Assembly: GCA_938009235.1 (NCBI GenBank)
Contig: CALLIK010000005.1
Location: 1 to 64,000, forward strand
Reading direction: 5' to 3'
Source of the DNA: an uncultured Caulobacterales bacterium
GTDB lineage: Bacteria; Pseudomonadota; Alphaproteobacteria; Caulobacterales; Maricaulaceae
Length of the DNA: 64,000 nucleotides
The notes beneath the pieces were generated by a model, which saw nothing but the letters and a program-made list of their open reading frames with translations, had not been told where the DNA came from and made no database searches. The translations under genes and the position numbers were made by a program. Below are positions 18,134-26,802 of this stretch, one piece after another. Within the stretch, counting starts at the first letter, position 1, and the number at the start of each line of letters is the position of its first letter.

Positions 18134-18781
18134 TTACCCGCCATTTACCAAAGATTTGACAAAGCCACCTAGCCACATTTGACGTCGTCGTCGCAAGCGT
18201 TCTGCATCAACAATCGTTTGCAGTTCTCTTGACGCTGTATCGATGTTTTCATTGACAATAACATAGTCGTATTCTGGCCAATGACTGATCTCATTTTCGG
18301 ATTTACTCATCCGCTTTGCGATGACTTCGGGCGAATCTTGAGCACGGGTTTTAAGGCGCTGCTCTAATTCCCGCATATTTGGCGGTAGGATAAAAATTTT
18401 TACAAGGTCATTTGCAGCGACTTGATTCAACTGCTGCGCGCCTTGCCAATCTATATCAAAAATGACGTCATGTCCTCTGGTCAACGCTTTTTCAACGGGG
18501 CCACGCGGCGTGCCATAATAATTATCAAATACACGAGCGTTCTCTAGAAACTCACCCTGCTCTTCCCACTCAGCAAACTTACCCTTGGTCACAAAGAAAT
18601 AGTCCACGCCCTCTTTTTCGCCGGGCCTAGGTGTTCGTGTCGTCGCCGAAACACTCATTTCCATATTTGGGTTATCCGCCAAAAGCCTACGTGTTAGAGT
18701 CGTTTTCCCGGCGCCGCTTGGTGAAGACAGAACAACCATCAGTCCGCGTGTGTCCTGCTTCAATGCCTCTAAAGCGCTCAT
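18134..18781 (-). CDS. gmk: Guanylate kinase
   Basis: Phosphorylates GMP to GDP with ATP. The P-loop is VLSSPSGAGKTTLTRRLL. GMP-binding elements follow (SVSATTRTPRPGEKEGVDYFFV, then EFLENARVFDNYYGTP), and DIDWQGAQQL. I chose the ATG at 18781, which forms an ATGA overlap with the end of mltG and gives 215 residues, the normal length; a start 11 codons further upstream (18814) is possible but would overlap mltG by 37 bases. The C-terminal helices are intact. Confidence 0.94.
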   Translation of the reverse strand: MSALEALKQDTRGLMVVLSSPSGAGKTTLTRRLLADNPNMEMSVSATTRTPRPGEKEGVDYFFVTKGKFAEWEEQGEFLENARVFDNYYGTPRGPVEKALTRGHDVIFDIDWQGAQQLNQVAANDLVKIFILPPNMRELEQRLKTRAQDSPEVIAKRMSKSENEISHWPEYDYVIVNENIDTASRELQTIVDAERLRRRRQMWLGGFVKSLVNGG

Positions 18782-19818
18782 CTCAGGCCTCTTTGCCGCT
18801 GTATTTTTCGCCACTTAGCAACATTTCTCTCATGCCCCGCTAGCGTCTTCGCAAATGCATGGCCTCCAGTTCCATCCGCTACAAAAAATAATGCGTCGGT
18901 TTCTGCAGGGTTTAGTACGGCCCGAATGGCGTCCGCGCCTGGATTGCAAATAGGGCTCTTGGGCAGAGCCGGAATTTGGTAAGTATTCCAATCCGTTTTA
19001 CGATCAATCTCTGATCTGCGAATACGGCGACCCAACGGCTCGCCCTGCGTGATGCCATATATAATTGTTGGGTCAGATTGCAATTTCATGCCCTTACGCA
19101 AACGGTTGGTGAATACACCCGCAACCATCGTTCGTTCCATTCCAATGCCTGTTTCTTTCTCGACGACAGACGCCAAAACAATGGCCTCTTGTCGAGTTTT
19201 GACCGGAATAGTACGGTCACGTTTATCCCATTCTTCGTCAAGAAGTTGGATCTGCGCTAATCTCATTTTCTCAAGCAGTTGCGACTGAGACATTCCACGC
19301 GGCGTTAAATATGTTTCAGGTAAAATAGTGCCTTCAGCAGGGACAGTAGGATTGTCATCTATAAGCGTTTCGACACGATCCAAAGACCTAACAATCATGT
19401 TCGATGTCAATCCTTCAGCAGCTGTTACAGGGTAGAGAATGGCCTTACCATTCGCGAGCCCGTCATAGACGGCCGACATAGACAGGTTTTTGGAAAGGTA
19501 AAATTCGCCTGCTTTGAAGTTTCCTTCATTTCCACGAAGTTTTGTGACAACTTTGAAAGTAAATGCGCTCTTTATAAACTCGTTTGTTTCAAGACGTTTC
19601 GCAATAGAGTTCAAGCCTTCGCCTCTAGGAATTGAAAAAGAAACTTGTTCAGAAGCTCCATCTAGTCCCCGCTCATATTTGTAATTAATTGCGGCATATC
19701 CTGCGAGACCCAGAGCTCCAAAAAATGTCACCATTGCTGTTAAGGCAATAAGAGTCAGGGCACGCTTATCCCGTTTCCGAAGGCTGGGTTTAGCAAAATC
19801 CTTATTTGGTTTGGACAC
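18778..19818 (-). CDS. mltG: Endolytic murein transglycosylase MltG
   Basis: Cleaves nascent glycan strands at the inner membrane and so ends peptidoglycan polymerisation. The 346-residue protein has one N-terminal TM segment (about 22-42), a LysM-like part (FSIPRGEGLNSIAKRLETNEFI), then the YceG catalytic domain with the conserved Glu in VVEKETGIGMERTMVAGVFTNRL and the following LQSDPTIIYG. It begins six bases after fabF ends and overlaps gmk, placing it at the distal part of the fatty-acid synthesis operon. Confidence 0.92.
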   Translation of the reverse strand: MSKPNKDFAKPSLRKRDKRALTLIALTAMVTFFGALGLAGYAAINYKYERGLDGASEQVSFSIPRGEGLNSIAKRLETNEFIKSAFTFKVVTKLRGNEGNFKAGEFYLSKNLSMSAVYDGLANGKAILYPVTAAEGLTSNMIVRSLDRVETLIDDNPTVPAEGTILPETYLTPRGMSQSQLLEKMRLAQIQLLDEEWDKRDRTIPVKTRQEAIVLASVVEKETGIGMERTMVAGVFTNRLRKGMKLQSDPTIIYGITQGEPLGRRIRRSEIDRKTDWNTYQIPALPKSPICNPGADAIRAVLNPAETDALFFVADGTGGHAFAKTLAGHERNVAKWRKIQRQRGLR

Positions 19819-19824
19819 GCCCTA

Positions 19825-21108
19825 TTATTCCGTTTCAACAAAAATCAAAGCCGCATTTGTCCCGCCAAATCCAAAAGAATTAGATAGGACCGCTTTACCT
19901 TCAAAAGGCTTGGCTTCGTGAGGCACTAAATCAATTTTAGTTTCAATATTTGGCGTATCTAGGTTCAATGTTGGCGGTGCAATTTTGTCACGTAGAGCCA
20001 AGATGGAGAAAATCGCCTCGATTGCACCCGCAGCGCCTAGCAAATGCCCCGTTGCCGATTTAGTCGAAGACATTTTCACCGCTGATACATGATCACCTAG
20101 TAAACGCTCAACGGCACGAATTTCCATCTCATCCCCCATTGGCGTTGAGGTACCATGTGCATTAACATAGCCAATATCCGAAGGTTCAAGACCCGATTTT
20201 TTTAGAGCCATTTTCATGGCGCGGTAACCGCCTTCACCATCAGGGGCGGGACTTGTAATATGGTAAGCATCACCAGACAAACCATAACCAACGAGTTCCG
20301 CCAAAATATTCGCGCCACGGGCTTTGGCACTATCATAGTCTTCTAGCACAACAACACCGGCACCCTCACCCATCAGAAAACCATCACGGCCTTCATCATA
20401 GGGACGCGATGCTTTCTCAGGCGTATCATTATAATTAGTTGTCATGGCTCGACAGGCCACAAAACTCGCGATCCCGAGGCGCGTGATGGAGGCTTCGCCG
20501 CCACCTGCGACCATCATGTCAGCATCGCCGCATGCAATAATTCGCGCAGCATCACCAATCGCATGCGCACCAGTGGCACACGCCGTCGCAATGGCGCTAT
20601 TGGGTCCCTTTAGACCATGCCGAATAGAAACCTGCCCTGACGGAAGGTTAATTAGCATAGAGGGTACAATAAATGGGGACAAACGACGCGGGCCACGCTC
20701 ATTCAATAGCAGAGATGCATCATAGGTCGTTTTCAATCCACCAATACCCGAACCTAGGATAACACCTGCACGTTCGGCCTGATCAGTCGTCTCAGCTTTC
20801 CAGCCAGAGTGTTTGATCGCTTCATCAGCTGCAGCAATGGAATAAAGTATAAAGTCGTCAATGCGCTTCCGATCTCGGGCGCTCATGACGGAGTCAGGGT
20901 CGAAAGTCCCAGACAGTTCGGGGTTGCCGCCAGCGCGACCATCAACCCGAGGAATGACAGCAGCGACCTTGCACGCAAGATCGCTGACATCGAAATGTTC
21001 AATATGTGAGGCGCCAGATTTTCCAGCGAGTAAGTTTCCCCAGGCTACGGACGCGCCGCAACCAACGGGTGATACAAGACCTAAGCCTGTGACAACAACC
21101 CGTCTCAT
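19825..21108 (-). CDS. fabF: Beta-ketoacyl-ACP synthase II
   Basis: Elongates acyl-ACP by condensation with malonyl-ACP. At 427 residues it has the KAS Cys-His-His triad: Cys177 in SAIATACATGAHAIG, the His of VNAHGTSTPMGDEME, and the His of KSATGHLLGAAGAIE, plus the final NSFGFGGTNAALIF. Length is slightly above the usual 410-415 because of a loop in the first 80 residues. It lies 12 bases after acpP. Confidence 0.95.
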   Translation of the reverse strand: MRRVVVTGLGLVSPVGCGASVAWGNLLAGKSGASHIEHFDVSDLACKVAAVIPRVDGRAGGNPELSGTFDPDSVMSARDRKRIDDFILYSIAAADEAIKHSGWKAETTDQAERAGVILGSGIGGLKTTYDASLLLNERGPRRLSPFIVPSMLINLPSGQVSIRHGLKGPNSAIATACATGAHAIGDAARIIACGDADMMVAGGGEASITRLGIASFVACRAMTTNYNDTPEKASRPYDEGRDGFLMGEGAGVVVLEDYDSAKARGANILAELVGYGLSGDAYHITSPAPDGEGGYRAMKMALKKSGLEPSDIGYVNAHGTSTPMGDEMEIRAVERLLGDHVSAVKMSSTKSATGHLLGAAGAIEAIFSILALRDKIAPPTLNLDTPNIETKIDLVPHEAKPFEGKAVLSNSFGFGGTNAALIFVETE

Positions 21109-21120
21109 CCTAAGGAAGAC

Positions 21121-21357
21121 CTAGGCTGTTTTTTCAGAGATGAATTTGACGGCATCGCCGACAGTCTGGATGTGCTCTGCAGCATCATCTGGAATTTCGA
21201 TATCGAATTCTTCTTCAAAAGCCATCACTAGCTCAACAGTATCGAGCGAGTCAGCGCCCAAATCATCAATGAAGTGAGCGTTATCGGTCACTTTTGCTTC
21301 TTCAGCGTCTAGATGCTCAACAACCATCTTCTTCACGCGCTCGAGTACGTCTGACAT
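21121..21357 (-). CDS. acpP: Acyl carrier protein
   Basis: The acidic carrier of growing acyl chains, 78 residues. Ser37 in [12 protein letters not shown] is the 4'-phosphopantetheine site. I chose the ATG at 21357: AAAGGA lies just upstream and the product has the normal ACP length; an in-frame ATG six codons upstream would add MTKGIH. A gap of about 180 bases separates it from fabG, so acpP-fabF-mltG-gmk probably also has its own promoter there, as is usual for this abundant protein. Confidence 0.96.
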   Translation of the reverse strand: MSDVLERVKKMVVEHLDAEEAKVTDNAHFIDDLGADSLDTVELVMAFEEEFDIEIPDDAAEHIQTVGDAVKFISEKTA

Positions 21358-21537
21358 ATGTATTCCTTTAGTCATTGCCGGATAATCAGTTTCCAGCGGT
21401 TACTAGCGAGAGATGGGGCAATCTGCCCCGAATTCAACCCTGCGCTCTGTCAAGAGGGCGACCTAGCATAGCGATTAGGACATGCCTAGAGGTTTAAAAG
21501 AGCTGATACAAACTTGTGCTGCTCGCCAAAATTACAG

Positions 21538-22278
21538 TTAAATCATAGTCATACCACCATTAATGTGGAGGGTTTGACCTGTCACATAGGCGGCTTCATC
21601 TGATGCCAAATAAAGCGCGCCTGCAGCAATATCGCGGCCTTCACCTAACTTCGCAGCAGGGATTCGGGTAAGAGTCGCCTCTTTTTGAGCTTCATTGAGG
21701 GCATCCGTCATCGGAGAGCGAATAAACCCAGGGGCAATGCAGTTTACTGTAATACCTCGAGACGCTACTTCTTGCGCTAAGGATTTCGAAAACCCGATCA
21801 TACCAGCCTTAGACGCCGCATAATTGGTTTGTCCCGGATTGCCCGTAACACCAACAATTGACGTTATACCAATAATTCGACCCGATCGCGCTTTCATCAT
21901 AGGACGCAGACACGCCTTGGTGAGACGAAAATAGCTCTCTAAATTGATCCGAATAACATCATCAAAATCAGCCTGCTTCATCCGCATCAATAATCCATCA
22001 CGAGTGATGCCTGCATTTGCGATGAGGATATCAAGCGGACCTCCTAATGCCTCTGCGGCTTGCTTTGGGAGTGCGTCGACAGCCTCTCCGTCTGAAAGAT
22101 TACAGGGCGTGATCGACACACGTTCGCCCAATTCAGCGGCAAGCGACTCGAGCTTTTCGGCGCGAGTTCCCGATAAAGCGACATGTGCGCCTTGTTTATG
22201 AAGCAAACGAGCGATCTCTCCGCCCAAGCCACCTGTCGCGCCTGTTACAAGTGCACGTTTTCCTGTCAGATCGAACAT
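21538..22278 (-). CDS. fabG: 3-oxoacyl-ACP reductase
   Basis: NADPH-dependent reduction of 3-oxoacyl-ACP. The 246 residues are a classical short-chain dehydrogenase: TGATGGLGGEIA nucleotide loop, NAGITRDG, catalytic Ser of ITSIVGVTGNPGQ with the Tyr and Lys of TNYAASKAG, and C-terminal YVTGQTLHINGGMTM. AAAGGA precedes the start, and fabD ends three bases before. Position in fabD-fabG-acpP-fabF supports FabG over other SDR enzymes. Confidence 0.95.
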   Translation of the reverse strand: MFDLTGKRALVTGATGGLGGEIARLLHKQGAHVALSGTRAEKLESLAAELGERVSITPCNLSDGEAVDALPKQAAEALGGPLDILIANAGITRDGLLMRMKQADFDDVIRINLESYFRLTKACLRPMMKARSGRIIGITSIVGVTGNPGQTNYAASKAGMIGFSKSLAQEVASRGITVNCIAPGFIRSPMTDALNEAQKEATLTRIPAAKLGEGRDIAAGALYLASDEAAYVTGQTLHINGGMTMI

Positions 22279-22281
22279 GAC

Positions 22282-23244
22282 CTATCCTTTAATGAGTGTC
22301 GCGAAAGCCTCGAGAGCCTCCGGTGTGTCTAATTGATTGCCATTTAGGCCTTTAACAATGCGGCGCAACATGACGGTTAAAACCTTGCCGCACCCTGGCT
22401 CTGCGAATGTATCGATATTGCCGCCACCCTCTTCACTCGGGCTGGCCATCCATTCAATAGTTTCGCGCCAACGCACGCGACCTGTAACTTGTTTAACAAG
22501 GTCTAGTCGAAGATCATCAGGATCGGTCACTGGTCGAGCTTGTATATTGTTCACAACAGGTACGAGTGGCGGCAACATGGCGTATTTAGCCAAGGCAACC
22601 TCCATAGCGTTCGCGGCGTGTTTCATCATGTCGCAATGAAAAGGTGCCGAGACATTTAGCATCATAGCTTTTTTCACGCCTGCATCACGCGCGGCTTGGG
22701 CCGCTGCCTCAACAGCGGCTTTTTCACCTGAGAGTACAATCTGGCCTGTGGCGTTATCATTGGCAATTTGAACAATCCCAACGCCAGACGCCGCAGCACA
22801 TGCGGCCTCTGCATCTTCGATACTTGCCCCCAAAAGCGCGGCCATTGCACCCGCGCCGACAGGAACGGCCTCCTGCATTGCCTTGCCGCGAATGCGTAAT
22901 AATTTTGCTGTGTCTGAAATCGATATAGACGCCGCAGCAGCAAGAGCCGAATACTCTCCCAGGCTATGGCCCGCGACGAATGCCGCGTCTGTCACCTTCA
23001 CGCCAAACTCAGCATCCAAAGCGCGCATCGCCGCCAAAGAGCATGCCATAAGCGCAGGTTGAGTATTCTCAGTGAGTGTTAAATCTTCAGGCGTACCTGA
23101 CCACATCAAATCTGAAAGTTTCTGATCCAATGCGGAATCAACTTCTTCGAAAACGGCCCTTGCCGAAGGGAAAGCTTCAGCCAAAGCTTGGCCCATCCCT
23201 ATGAATTGGCTGCCTTGTCCGGGAAAGATAAATGCAAACGACAT
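22282..23244 (-). CDS. fabD: Malonyl-CoA:ACP transacylase
   Basis: Loads malonyl groups onto ACP. The 320 residues include FIFPGQGSQFIGMG near the start, the nucleophile Ser in VAGHSLGEYSALAA, and the conserved downstream His in LNVSAPFHCDMM. AAGGAC sits before the ATG. It is the first gene of the minus-strand fatty-acid operon; the promoter is in 23245-23456, shared with the divergent coiled-coil gene. Confidence 0.95.
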   Translation of the reverse strand: MSFAFIFPGQGSQFIGMGQALAEAFPSARAVFEEVDSALDQKLSDLMWSGTPEDLTLTENTQPALMACSLAAMRALDAEFGVKVTDAAFVAGHSLGEYSALAAAASISISDTAKLLRIRGKAMQEAVPVGAGAMAALLGASIEDAEAACAAASGVGIVQIANDNATGQIVLSGEKAAVEAAAQAARDAGVKKAMMLNVSAPFHCDMMKHAANAMEVALAKYAMLPPLVPVVNNIQARPVTDPDDLRLDLVKQVTGRVRWRETIEWMASPSEEGGGNIDTFAEPGCGKVLTVMLRRIVKGLNGNQLDTPEALEAFATLIKG

Positions 23245-23314
23245 AATTTGTCCTTGTTAAGCGTTTCGCCTCTCAGGCTAGGGCTTCTTGTGATAAGGTC
23301 AATCACGTTTGAGA

Positions 23315-23346
23315 CCTATTTTAAGCTCTATTTTAAGCTCTATTTT
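23315..23346. repeat. Short tandem repeat, 12-bp unit, about 2.7 copies
   Basis: The unit CTCTATTTTAAG repeats in the divergent promoter region between fabD and the coiled-coil gene. It may affect spacing of promoter elements; no function is shown. Confidence 0.75.
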
Positions 23347-23403
23347 CCAAACACAGTATGAGTGCAGATCAAGAGTCTTAGGACGCACAGCGTTAAAAGC
23401 TCG

Positions 23404-23417
23404 TTAACCATGATTAA
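23404..23417. promoter_or_regulatory. Possible CtrA binding site
   Basis: TTAACCAT followed by TTAA (TTAACCATGATTAA) lies 40-53 bases before the coiled-coil gene. CtrA in Caulobacter relatives binds TTAA-N7-TTAA and TTAACCAT half-sites. Here the spacing is six, so this is only a candidate. Confidence 0.35.
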
Positions 23418-23456
23418 ATAGCGCATGGTGGCGCTGAATAATCGATTCGAGGCTAG

Positions 23457-25085
23457 ATGGGTATGGCGTTTTTTCGCAAAAAACAGAATGTTGTTAAAGG
23501 TGACTCTCTTGAGAGTGCCAAGGCGGTAAACATAGAGAACCAAGCGAAGTGGGACAAACTAGAGCAATTAATCAGCTCTAAAGCTGGCAGCCCCAGCCTG
23601 AACACTCATGCGATTGAGGACAAGTCAGAGTTAAGCTCTAATGCCACGAGCTCAGATTCCCCTGATACTAAACCAGATACCTTTGATGCTAAGAAAGCTG
23701 AATTTGGTGGCCACGACCTTCGGACGTCAGATTCAGCTGCATTTGCATCTGAACTGAAAGTCGATCTTCCAAACGACTCCAACTACGTTGATGTCACTCC
23801 TGAGCCAGCGATAATGGCGCCTGTGACGGCTATGACAGCCTCAGCAAGTATCCCCAAGACACGTGAGGGCGAAGCGAACGCAACAACTCAATTCTCGGAT
23901 AGCTCATTTACACCTCCCCCTCCGGCCCTCTCTCGTCCAGATCGCGCTGACATAGGTGCCATGAGATTAGATGTGGCCCGCATATCGGCTGACATCCAAA
24001 GCGGAGAAGAACTTTACAGACGCGCGCAACAACGCATTGAAAATTTAACAAGTTTCGTTGAACGGGCCGAAGTTGATTTTTCCGTACTTAATCGGGTCGA
24101 ACCTGAAAACCGCCGCCTGAAAGCGCGCAATCGCACACTGGAACGTGAAATTAGCTCAAACACGCAAAAAATCGAAGTCCTTCGCACAGACCTCAAAGAT
24201 AGAGAGCATCGCCTTACTGAAAAATCACGCATTTACGAAGTTACTCTCGGCAAGTTATCCGTTGTACAGAAGTCCCTCCAAGAATATGAGCGTGCCCTAA
24301 ATACTACGCGTGAAGGCGCTGACCGCAACGCACTAAACTCCGAACGCCTTCAAACGTCCCTCGATGTTGAACGCCGCGAAAACGAAGTTTTACGCGAACG
24401 CATGACTGATGTCGTCAGTGAAATGGACAACAAACAAACAGCCTTCATCGAAGCCAAAAAAATGGCAGATAGCCTGGCTCAGGATTGCGCAGACTTCCGC
24501 CATCAAGCAGAAACAGCTGAAACAGATAACGCCGACCTTCGTAAAGCACTGGCTACGTCCCAAACTCAGAACAATGCCATGAAGTCAGAGCTGATGAGCC
24601 TTCATGAAGATATTCGCACCTTCAAAACTCAATCCGAATTCACGATTATCACGCGCGAAGACGAGGCTACAGCCTTGCAGCAACAAGTTGATCAACTCAG
24701 CAAACAGCTTAACATCAAGGATGAGATCATTCGAAGCGCAGCTCGTGACGTCCAAGAGCTGCGCAAAATTCGCACCGCCCAAGATCTTGAACGGGAGCGA
24801 CTTGAAGCGACGATCCAAAGACAGTCTTTCCAGTTGGACGAGGCTAGCACAGACCTATTACAGACAAAACAAGATGTGTCTGACTTTGATCGACGCTACC
24901 GCGATGTAGCAACAGCGCTCTCTGTTTCACAAGCGCGCCGCATGTCAAATAATCCTGCAGATACGCCAGACATCGCACCGGACATTCAACCCCACAAATC
25001 TGATGACCTCGATACACTATCGACAAAAGATTTTGAAGACCGTATCGCGGACTTCCGCCTCGGTTTGCGCGACGACATCTCTTAG
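23457..25085 (+). CDS. Long coiled-coil protein (cytoskeleton- or cell-pole-like), function unknown
   Basis: A 542-residue soluble protein. Residues about 1-160 are low-complexity and probably disordered, ending in a proline patch (TPPPPALSRPD). Residues about 165-490 are almost unbroken heptad-patterned coiled coil rich in Arg, Glu, Gln and Leu (e.g. ENRRLKARNRTLEREISSNT). The last 50 residues are acidic and end FRLGLRDDIS. No TM or signal is present. The architecture resembles bacterial intermediate-filament-like or polar scaffold proteins, but no family is recognised. It sits alone between fabD (divergent) and rpsF. Confidence 0.65.
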   Translation: MGMAFFRKKQNVVKGDSLESAKAVNIENQAKWDKLEQLISSKAGSPSLNTHAIEDKSELSSNATSSDSPDTKPDTFDAKKAEFGGHDLRTSDSAAFASELKVDLPNDSNYVDVTPEPAIMAPVTAMTASASIPKTREGEANATTQFSDSSFTPPPPALSRPDRADIGAMRLDVARISADIQSGEELYRRAQQRIENLTSFVERAEVDFSVLNRVEPENRRLKARNRTLEREISSNTQKIEVLRTDLKDREHRLTEKSRIYEVTLGKLSVVQKSLQEYERALNTTREGADRNALNSERLQTSLDVERRENEVLRERMTDVVSEMDNKQTAFIEAKKMADSLAQDCADFRHQAETAETDNADLRKALATSQTQNNAMKSELMSLHEDIRTFKTQSEFTIITREDEATALQQQVDQLSKQLNIKDEIIRSAARDVQELRKIRTAQDLERERLEATIQRQSFQLDEASTDLLQTKQDVSDFDRRYRDVATALSVSQARRMSNNPADTPDIAPDIQPHKSDDLDTLSTKDFEDRIADFRLGLRDDIS

Positions 25086-25276
25086 ACGGTAACCTGCGTT
25101 TAGCTTCGAGAAAGGATCGCACTTTCTACTTGCGATACGCCGTAGCATTCTCTATGTGCGCGACTTCACTGGCTAACGGTGGAGTTCGGGCTATTCCGGT
25201 TTGCTCCATCCATCAGATGATTGCCCCACCTTCTCGGGTTCATCTGCCGTTATCCCAAAGTCTGAAGGACTATTGA

Positions 25277-25627
25277 ATGTCTCTTTATGAGCATGTCGTC
25301 ATTACACGACCTGACGTCTCTTCAACAGCCGTTGAAGAATTCGTCCAAAACCTAGCGACAAAGATCGAAAATATGGGCGGCACTGTCGAAGGCGCCGAAT
25401 ATTGGGGTCTACGCAACCTAGCTTACCGCATGAATAAAAACCGTAAAGCGCATTATTCACTGTTGAAAGTCAATGCACACTCTGACGTGATCCACGAAAT
25501 TGAGCGTACTCACCGTATTAGCGAAGATATCCTACGTTACATGTCTATCCGCGTTGACGAGTTTAACGAAGACCCGTCCCCTATCCTCAAAAAACGCGAA
25601 GAGCGTAAACGTAGAGATCGGAACTAG
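25277..25627 (+). CDS. rpsF: 30S ribosomal protein S6
   Basis: S6 binds 16S rRNA with S18 at the platform of the small subunit. The 116 residues start MSLYEHVVITRPDVSSTAVEEF and contain the typical EYWGLRNLAYRMNKNRKAHY and the Arg-rich RTHRISEDILRYMSIRVDE, with a short charged C-terminal tail. rpsR follows after three bases. The 190-base leader upstream may contain the S6:S18-responsive regulatory element known in many bacteria, but I could not assign it. Confidence 0.96.
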   Translation: MSLYEHVVITRPDVSSTAVEEFVQNLATKIENMGGTVEGAEYWGLRNLAYRMNKNRKAHYSLLKVNAHSDVIHEIERTHRISEDILRYMSIRVDEFNEDPSPILKKREERKRRDRN

Positions 25628-25630
25628 ATC

Positions 25631-25894
25631 ATGGCTGCTAAAGATAGAATCAAGATTGAGAATCTACCTTCACGTTCTGGCTTCCGCCGTCGTCGTAAGG
25701 TTTGTCCATTCTCTGGCGATAACGGCATCAAGATCGATTATAAAGATCCAAAGATGTTGCAACGCTACATGTCTGAAAAAGGCAAAATCGCGCCAGCTCG
25801 TATTACGGCTGTCACACATAAGAAACAACGTGAGCTGGCCAAAGCCATCAAACGTGCACGCTTCTTGGGCCTTCTGCCCTACGAAGTGAAGTAA
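25631..25894 (+). CDS. rpsR: 30S ribosomal protein S18
   Basis: An 87-residue S18: [63 protein letters not shown] is the family core. It partners S6 on the platform of the 30S subunit. The order rpsF-rpsR-rplI is conserved; rplI starts 11 bases downstream with GGAGAA as ribosome binding site. Confidence 0.96.
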   Translation: MAAKDRIKIENLPSRSGFRRRRKVCPFSGDNGIKIDYKDPKMLQRYMSEKGKIAPARITAVTHKKQRELAKAIKRARFLGLLPYEVK

Positions 25895-25905
25895 GGAGAA
25901 CGACC

Positions 25906-26559
25906 ATGGAAGTGATCCTACTTGAGCGTATCGAAAAGCTCGGAAATATGGGCGACGTTGTAAACGTCAAACCTGGTTTCGGCCGTAACTTCTTGCTTCC
26001 GCAAGAAAAAGCCCTTCGTGCAACAAAAGCTAACCTCGCTCGTTTTGAAGCTGAGCGTGAGTATCTTGAGCAACGCAATGCTGAGAACCGCGACGCGGCC
26101 ACTACAGATGGCGCAAAGCTAAACGGAGCGTCCGTAACGCTAATCCGCAAGGCTGGCGATACAGGCAACCTTTATGGTTCCGTATCTGCACGCGACATTG
26201 CTGAACATCTCGAAGACAAAGGCGTTAAGCGCAACATGATCGTGTTAGAAAACCCGATCAAAACGCTTGGCCTGCATGATGTGAACGTCAAACTTCATCC
26301 TGAAGTTATCGTTAGCATTCAAGTCAACGTAGCGCGTTCTGAAGACGAAGCTGAACGTCAAGCTAAAGGTGAAGACGTTGTTGCGGCTGCACTTGCTGAA
26401 GAAAAAGCGGATACAGAAGAAGCGAACCGCGAGCGGTCTGCAAATGCTGTGTCAATGTTTGAAGGCGATGAGCCTGATGACGTTCGCGGCGGCGGCCAAG
26501 AAATGGGCGAAGCGCCTGCTGCAGAAGCGGCTCCTGCTGCGACTGAAGAAAGCGCTTAA
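25906..26559 (+). CDS. rplI: 50S ribosomal protein L9 with acidic C-terminal extension
   Basis: L9 binds 23S rRNA near the base of the L1 stalk. The N-domain is clear ([40 protein letters not shown]), followed by the long helix and the C-domain ([16 protein letters not shown]...[15 protein letters not shown]). Total length is 217 residues against about 150 in the basic family. The extra 65-70 residues are acidic and Ala/Glu rich, and probably disordered. Such tails occur in alphaproteobacterial L9. Confidence 0.95.
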   Translation: MEVILLERIEKLGNMGDVVNVKPGFGRNFLLPQEKALRATKANLARFEAEREYLEQRNAENRDAATTDGAKLNGASVTLIRKAGDTGNLYGSVSARDIAEHLEDKGVKRNMIVLENPIKTLGLHDVNVKLHPEVIVSIQVNVARSEDEAERQAKGEDVVAAALAEEKADTEEANRERSANAVSMFEGDEPDDVRGGGQEMGEAPAAEAAPAATEESA

Positions 26560-26595
26560 TCGCACCTTTCAAGTAATTCAGTCCTAAAAATTTTA

Positions 26596-26646
26596 CCCCG
26601 CCTTGTGCCTTTCACAAAAAGTGAACCGCACGAGGCGGGGTTTTTT
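26596..26646 (+). terminator. Rho-independent terminator of rpsF-rpsR-rplI
   Basis: CCCCGCCTTGTGC pairs with GCACGAGGCGGGG (one mismatch) around a 25-base interior that itself contains a small hairpin (TTCAC/GTGAA), followed by TTTTTT. It lies 37 bases after the rplI stop. Confidence 0.9.
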
Positions 26647-26802
26647 ATTTGCTTAAGCGCTAGCTCAATTCAGCTTACAAGATCGAGTAATGCTTGAAAA
26701 GAAATACTCATTAACATTCATGACAACCCACATGCGGCAAAATTCACCCCGCGTGACTTGTACCATTGAGCCGCCGCGCTGTTATGGTTACGACCAAAAT
26801 TG

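Noticed and set aside
18782-18814. Longer guanylate kinase start
   Set aside because: Gives a 37-base overlap with mltG; the ATGA start gives normal Gmk length.
21415-21429. GGGGCA/TGCCCC hairpin upstream of acpP
   Set aside because: Only a 6-bp stem with three-base loop and no T-run; no basis to call terminator or regulator site.
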